A stretch of DNA of 64,000 nucleotides. Source: Macrococcus sp. DPC7161. GTDB taxonomy: Bacteria > Bacillota > Bacilli > Staphylococcales > Staphylococcaceae. The notes beneath the pieces are model-generated. The model was not told the DNA's origin. It did no database searches and saw only the letters and a list, made by a program, of their open reading frames with translations. The position numbers and the translations under genes were made by a program. Below are positions 56,662 to 64,000 of this stretch, one piece after another. Location of the stretch: contig NZ_SDSC01000005.1 in assembly GCF_004117835.1 (NCBI RefSeq), forward strand, positions 1 through 64,000. The letters are read 5' to 3'. Positions within the stretch are counted from its first letter, which is position 1, and each line of letters opens with the position of its first letter.

Positions 56662-57834
56662 TTATTGGCCATATACGTGAATGTATGGATCTGATTTCCC
56701 TTTTTCTTTTACAATCAATGCAAGAGGTTTATCATTATCCACAATTGAAATTTCAACATCATCTACGCCTCTAAAATGATTCATAGCAAGGTCAGCGATG
56801 TATTGTGTTACACCTACAACTTCTGCTTTACCATAATAATCTAATGGCACATTAATCGACATTGACTTTAATTCGTTATCTACAAAATAACCTGTACCGA
56901 TAGATTGTGTAAAATTAGGAAAGTATTGTTGTAATTGATCATTAAATTGTTTGAAGTTATTGTTTAATTTTTTGTCTAAATCACTTGCTTCAGATGATGG
57001 TAACAATACATATTGTTCATTGATGCTATCCCAACTGCCTAGTTTATTACTGCCTTCTTTACTCACAGCATAAGACACAAAATGACCAGGCTTAATACTT
57101 TCAGCTGAAGATTGAATAAAGATTGCAAAAGTAATAGGAATGTCTTTTAATGATTGTTTTACACGAAGTCTTGAAAGAATTTCTTTAGCCATTTCTTTTC
57201 CTTTTTTCTCAACTTCTTTTTCGTCTAACTTTTTACTATATGTTTCACCATATTCTTCCTTTTGATAGTAATAAACACTATTCATGGCAAGACCAATTGT
57301 CATCCCTGAAATGGTTTCACTTTTAGCATCTTTTTCTGTGAAGAAATCTTGTTCGAGAATATGTGATAAATAAGTTGGTGAATTTTCTGCAATCTTTTCT
57401 GGGTTTGTTTCACCTTTACGTGAAGGATTTAAACCAAAGTTAGCATATGCATTCTTTTCAATACGCTCATCTTTACTCATTTTATCGATTTCTTCCTTAG
57501 TATATTGTGGCTCTAAGTAACTTTCGACTTCAGTTTTTGTTAATAATTGACCATCTCTATACAAATAATCATCTGGTGAAAATTGTTTTTTACTGATATT
57601 TAATAGGCCTGTTTCAAATGCTTCACTATTATAGCTACTTGCCATATTTGAGCTTGTTAATCCACGTGCTTGGCTCTCTTTAAATGGCAACAATGTTCTG
57701 TAATAATCATTTGAAATTTGAATATCAGTTGAAATTTGTTTTTCCTGTTTCTTTTCTTTATTATTATTTGCGCTTTGATTTGAACAGCTAGCAAGTAATA
57801 CTGTTGAAAGTATAATGATTCCTAAACGCTTCAT
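56662..57834 (-). CDS. camS: CamS family sex-pheromone lipoprotein
   Basis: A 390-aa lipoprotein. The signal peptide MKRLGIIILSTVLLASC ends in a lipobox (LLASC), so the cysteine at residue 17 is lipidated. The mature protein follows CamS, whose S. aureus signal peptide releases a cAM373-like pheromone. Here the signal core reads GIIILSTVLLA rather than the AIFILAA of S. aureus, so the same pheromone is not made. It lies 14 bp after ligA, the last gene of pcrB-pcrA-ligA-camS. Confidence 0.9.
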   Translation of the reverse strand: MKRLGIIILSTVLLASCSNQSANNNKEKKQEKQISTDIQISNDYYRTLLPFKESQARGLTSSNMASSYNSEAFETGLLNISKKQFSPDDYLYRDGQLLTKTEVESYLEPQYTKEEIDKMSKDERIEKNAYANFGLNPSRKGETNPEKIAENSPTYLSHILEQDFFTEKDAKSETISGMTIGLAMNSVYYYQKEEYGETYSKKLDEKEVEKKGKEMAKEILSRLRVKQSLKDIPITFAIFIQSSAESIKPGHFVSYAVSKEGSNKLGSWDSINEQYVLLPSSEASDLDKKLNNNFKQFNDQLQQYFPNFTQSIGTGYFVDNELKSMSINVPLDYYGKAEVVGVTQYIADLAMNHFRGVDDVEISIVDNDKPLALIVKEKGKSDPYIHVYGQ

Positions 57835-57848
57835 CTTGTTCTCCTAAC

Positions 57849-62011
<4,163 letters not shown>

Positions 62012-62012
62012 A

Positions 62013-62702
62013 CTAAACCTCTTTCTTTGCTTTTACAGTAGATAAAGCCGATTTTAAATCTGTGTAAATAATATTGCCTACAACAATCGTATCAGCAACG
62101 GATAACATGGTCTTTGCTTTCTGTAAATCATCGATGCCACCACCGTAAAATAATCTTGTATTTTGCAGTTGTGATTTCGCAGACTTTAACATTTCAACAT
62201 CTCCAAATGTACCACTATATTCAATATACATAACTGGGAAATTCAATAATTGCTCAATCATCATCGCATATGCTGAAATATCATCACTGCTTAACTGTGT
62301 GTTGGCCTCCGTATATTGAGCCACCTTGCTTTCTGGATTTAAAATCACATAACCTTCCATAGATAACTCTGAAAATTGAATCATATGGCCAAATGCCTTT
62401 AACGCTTCTTGTAATTGCCCTGTTTGGAATTTAGAATGCGCAGTATTCAATACACTTGGTACAAGATAGCGATCAAAACCAGGAATGACACTTTCAACAT
62501 TTGAAATTTCAAGTACACAAGGTAATGGATATCTTCTCACTCTACTCATCAAATCCAGTACATTTTCCATCGTCACATTGTCAGTACCACCCACAATAAT
62601 AGCATCCGTACCAGATTCACAAATTTGCTCTAATGCTTCATCTGATATTACTTTAGCTGGGTCTAATTTAAATACATGTTGCCAATCTTGTACGTTATAC
62701 AT
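62013..62702 (-). CDS. pcrB: Heptaprenylglyceryl phosphate synthase PcrB
   Basis: A 229-aa TIM-barrel enzyme that joins heptaprenyl diphosphate to glycerol-1-phosphate. The phosphate-binding segments are [26 protein letters not shown] and [14 protein letters not shown] precedes the ATG. It is the first gene of the operon and lies 1 bp ahead of pcrA. Confidence 0.93.
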   Translation of the reverse strand: MYNVQDWQHVFKLDPAKVISDEALEQICESGTDAIIVGGTDNVTMENVLDLMSRVRRYPLPCVLEISNVESVIPGFDRYLVPSVLNTAHSKFQTGQLQEALKAFGHMIQFSELSMEGYVILNPESKVAQYTEANTQLSSDDISAYAMMIEQLLNFPVMYIEYSGTFGDVEMLKSAKSQLQNTRLFYGGGIDDLQKAKTMLSVADTIVVGNIIYTDLKSALSTVKAKKEV

Positions 62703-62786
62703 AATTACTCCTCGAATTTATAATTTTCAATAGTAATATTATATCATTTTTTGTTTCAATTTCACGAGATAAGAACATACGTTTGA

Positions 62787-62903
62787 GGAGGGTCTGGTAC
62801 ATAAGTGCTCTGACACAAGCAAAAACCTAAGAAAACGAATAAATCAATTTTTAATTTATCGTTTTCTTAGGTTTTAGTCGTAAAGTCAACTTATGTTCCG
62901 CCG
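62787..62903. repeat. 118-bp hairpin element, copy 2 (inverted)
   Basis: In reverse orientation it matches the element at 30774-30891: CGGCGGAACATAAGTTG at one end and CACTTATGT plus a CTCC run at the other. The central stem AAACCTAAGAAAACG / CGTTTTCTTAGGTTT is more perfect than in copy 1. It fills the gap between the VanY-like gene and pcrB. Confidence 0.85.
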
Positions 62904-62918
62904 TCTAGCTTGCAAAAT

Positions 62919-62951
62919 AAAATGCTTGGAACTTTCGTCCCAAGCATTTTA
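62919..62951 (-). terminator. Terminator after VanY-like gene
   Basis: AAAATGCTTGG and CCAAGCATTTT form an 11-bp stem at the end of the VanY-like gene. The stop codon of the gene lies within it. Confidence 0.8.
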
Positions 62952-63656
62952 TTTCACAGTTTCTGTTAAGTCTTTCGGATACAATCCTAAATATTCTTCT
63001 AACGTCTTATTGCTCTTATATATTTCATTCGCAACCTTTTTCCCAACATAACGTACATGCCACGGTTCATATTGGTAACCTGTAATATGTGTTTTGCCTT
63101 CACCATATCGAATAATAAAACCAAATTCATGTGCATGGTGCTTTAACCACTCACCTTCAGGCGTTGTCCCAAAACTCACTCGAAAATCATTTGCACTAAC
63201 TACAGAGCCGACATCATAAGCAAGTCCTGTTTGATGCTCAGAATGCCCTGGTTCTGCAGAATATGTATCCGCTGCAGCCTTTCCGTCTCTTGCTACATAA
63301 TTTTGATATAGCATGGCTTGATTATCATAGCTTCTAAAGCTACTTCTTAAGACAAATTGTAACCCTGTACGATTGCCTGCTTGCATGAGCTGCTCTATTG
63401 CTTGATGTGCTACCGGATCTTCTCCTGGATTATAATCTTTTGGTAATCCAATTTGCTTATTTACAATTAGGATTCCATTAATATAAGTTCTACCATCAAT
63501 CACTTTTTTCTCATATTGTGGTTTTACGATTTTTTTTACTACTTTTTCTTCAACTGTCTTTTTAACTTCATCAGTTTTTGAGGCAGTCTGCTCTTTTAAA
63601 TTACTACACCCCACTATAAGAAGTAATGCAGACAATAATATGACATATTTTTTCAT
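62949..63656 (-). CDS. VanY-like D,D-/L,D-carboxypeptidase lipoprotein (peptidase M15B)
   Basis: A 235-aa lipoprotein with signal MKKYVILLSALLLIVGC, lipidated on C17. A charged linker rich in K, E and V covers residues ~18-60. The M15B zinc peptidase domain follows: SSFRSYDNQ, GHSEHQTGLAYDVGS (His and Asp ligands) and EPWHVRYVG (His). It would trim D-amino acids from peptidoglycan stem peptides at the outer membrane face. AGAGGG fits the ATG at 63656; an ATG six codons upstream has no ribosome site. Confidence 0.88.
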   Translation of the reverse strand: MKKYVILLSALLLIVGCSNLKEQTASKTDEVKKTVEEKVVKKIVKPQYEKKVIDGRTYINGILIVNKQIGLPKDYNPGEDPVAHQAIEQLMQAGNRTGLQFVLRSSFRSYDNQAMLYQNYVARDGKAAADTYSAEPGHSEHQTGLAYDVGSVVSANDFRVSFGTTPEGEWLKHHAHEFGFIIRYGEGKTHITGYQYEPWHVRYVGKKVANEIYKSNKTLEEYLGLYPKDLTETVK

Positions 63657-63692
63657 TTTTTCCCTCTTTTCCATACTGAATTATACGACAAA

Positions 63693-63724
63693 AAAAGTGC
63701 TGAATCAAATTGATTCAACACTTT
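63693..63724 (-). terminator. Terminator after yerC
   Basis: AAGTGTTGAATCAA and TTGATTCAGCACTT on the minus strand pair almost fully, followed by TTTTT. It overlaps the yerC stop codon. Confidence 0.85.
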
Positions 63725-64000
63725 ATTCCCCTTTAGATTCCGATTGGTTCAAACGATCCATCACCATAGAATATGCGTCATTTCCCCACTGTAATGAGCG
63801 CTTTACACGTGAAATCGTTGCAGTAGAAGCACCAGATTCTTTTTCAATAGCAGCATAGGTATATCCTTGCTTAATCATTTTAGCCACTTGTAAACGTTGT
63901 GACAATGATTGCAATTCATTCACTGTGCATAAATCATCAAAAAATTGATAGCATTCTTCTCTATCTTTCAACGTTAAAATAGAATCGAATAAATCATCTA
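63723..64000 (-). CDS. TrpR-like protein YerC/YecD (partial, 5' end outside the window)
   Basis: The helix-turn-helix protein continues to the window edge; the visible part has about 91 residues. KDREECYQFFDDLCTVNELQSL and GASTATISRVKRSLQWGNDAY are the YerC signatures, and upstream codons DDLFDSILTL agree with the family start. A Leu TTG at 63971 is not the start. YerC is a TrpR-superfamily protein of unknown target. Full length should be ~100 residues. Confidence 0.87.
   Translation of the reverse strand, partial: DDLFDSILTLKDREECYQFFDDLCTVNELQSLSQRLQVAKMIKQGYTYAAIEKESGASTATISRVKRSLQWGNDAYSMVMDRLNQSESKGE

Noticed and set aside
57784-57834. cAM373-like pheromone in the CamS signal peptide
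   Set aside because: The core reads GIIILSTVLLA, which does not match AIFILAA or SIFILVA closely enough to claim a pheromone.

Overview
The window reads as a low-GC Firmicute chromosome of the genus Staphylococcus. Gene content and order follow the staphylococcal core genome: a 16S rRNA 5' end next to perR; hemL; a Sav1866-type ABC exporter; mutY, recX and sgtB; the vraUTSR cell-wall-stress cluster beside map; murT-gatD; gatCAB; putP; camS-ligA-pcrA-pcrB. It does not look like S. aureus itself. It carries a chromosomal FusB-type protein, a TIGR04053-type radical SAM gene paired with scdA, a HerA-like ATPase, a 5'-nucleotidase-like gene, and two 41-bp repeat arrays. I could not fix the species from sequence alone.

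Layout. 1-8.7 kb: an rRNA operon running off the left edge with its promoter, then ygzB, perR with a PerR box, a 2-hydroxyacid dehydrogenase with bcp, hemL with an ArAE-type membrane protein, mpg, a Sav1866 homologue and a DUF402 phosphatase. 8.7-17.5 kb: mutY, a YdjM-like membrane hydrolase, a TagGH-like ABC pair, yfhH, recX, sgtB, a DJ-1 family protein, and an rRNA uracil methyltransferase preceded by a 52-aa gene. 17.6-23.8 kb: yfkAB, a 41-bp tandem repeat array, a thioesterase, a small membrane protein, aminopeptidase AmpS, a DUF1128 protein, a sigma-B-type promoter driving a YtxH/YihY operon, and a beta-carbonic anhydrase. 23.9-36.4 kb: vraUTSR, map, a second ArAE protein, scdA with a radical SAM gene, a repeat-rich intergenic region, murT-gatD, a Fur-controlled feoA-feoB-Cys-rich operon, and a DEDDh exonuclease with a BRCT domain.

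36.4-41.3 kb is the accessory part: a 63-bp hairpin array, a FusB-family gene, a nucleoside phosphorylase, a self-contained operon of two related membrane proteins plus an XRE regulator with paired operators, a GNAT gene, a frameshifted TmrB-like ATPase, a DJ-1-like amidotransferase and a second 41-bp array. 41.3-51.6 kb: dinB, a second uracil methyltransferase lacking the Fe-S cysteines, a 5'-nucleotidase-like enzyme, an SDR, dgkB, a short membrane protein, a HerA-like ATPase, a GrpB protein and an orphan CpsB/CapC-type phosphatase with a poly-lysine tail. 51.6-64 kb: gatCAB, putP with a candidate cre site, camS-ligA-pcrA-pcrB, a hairpin repeat, a VanY-like lipoprotein and a partial yerC.

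Shared themes are redox and iron control (PerR, Fur, Bcp, ScdA, FeoAB), cell-wall building and stress (SgtB, VraTSR, MurT-GatD, the TagGH-like pair, VanY) and DNA repair (MutY, Mpg, RecX, DinB, LigA, PcrA). The most unusual content is intergenic: three families of hairpin-forming repeats, two of which show base changes that preserve pairing.
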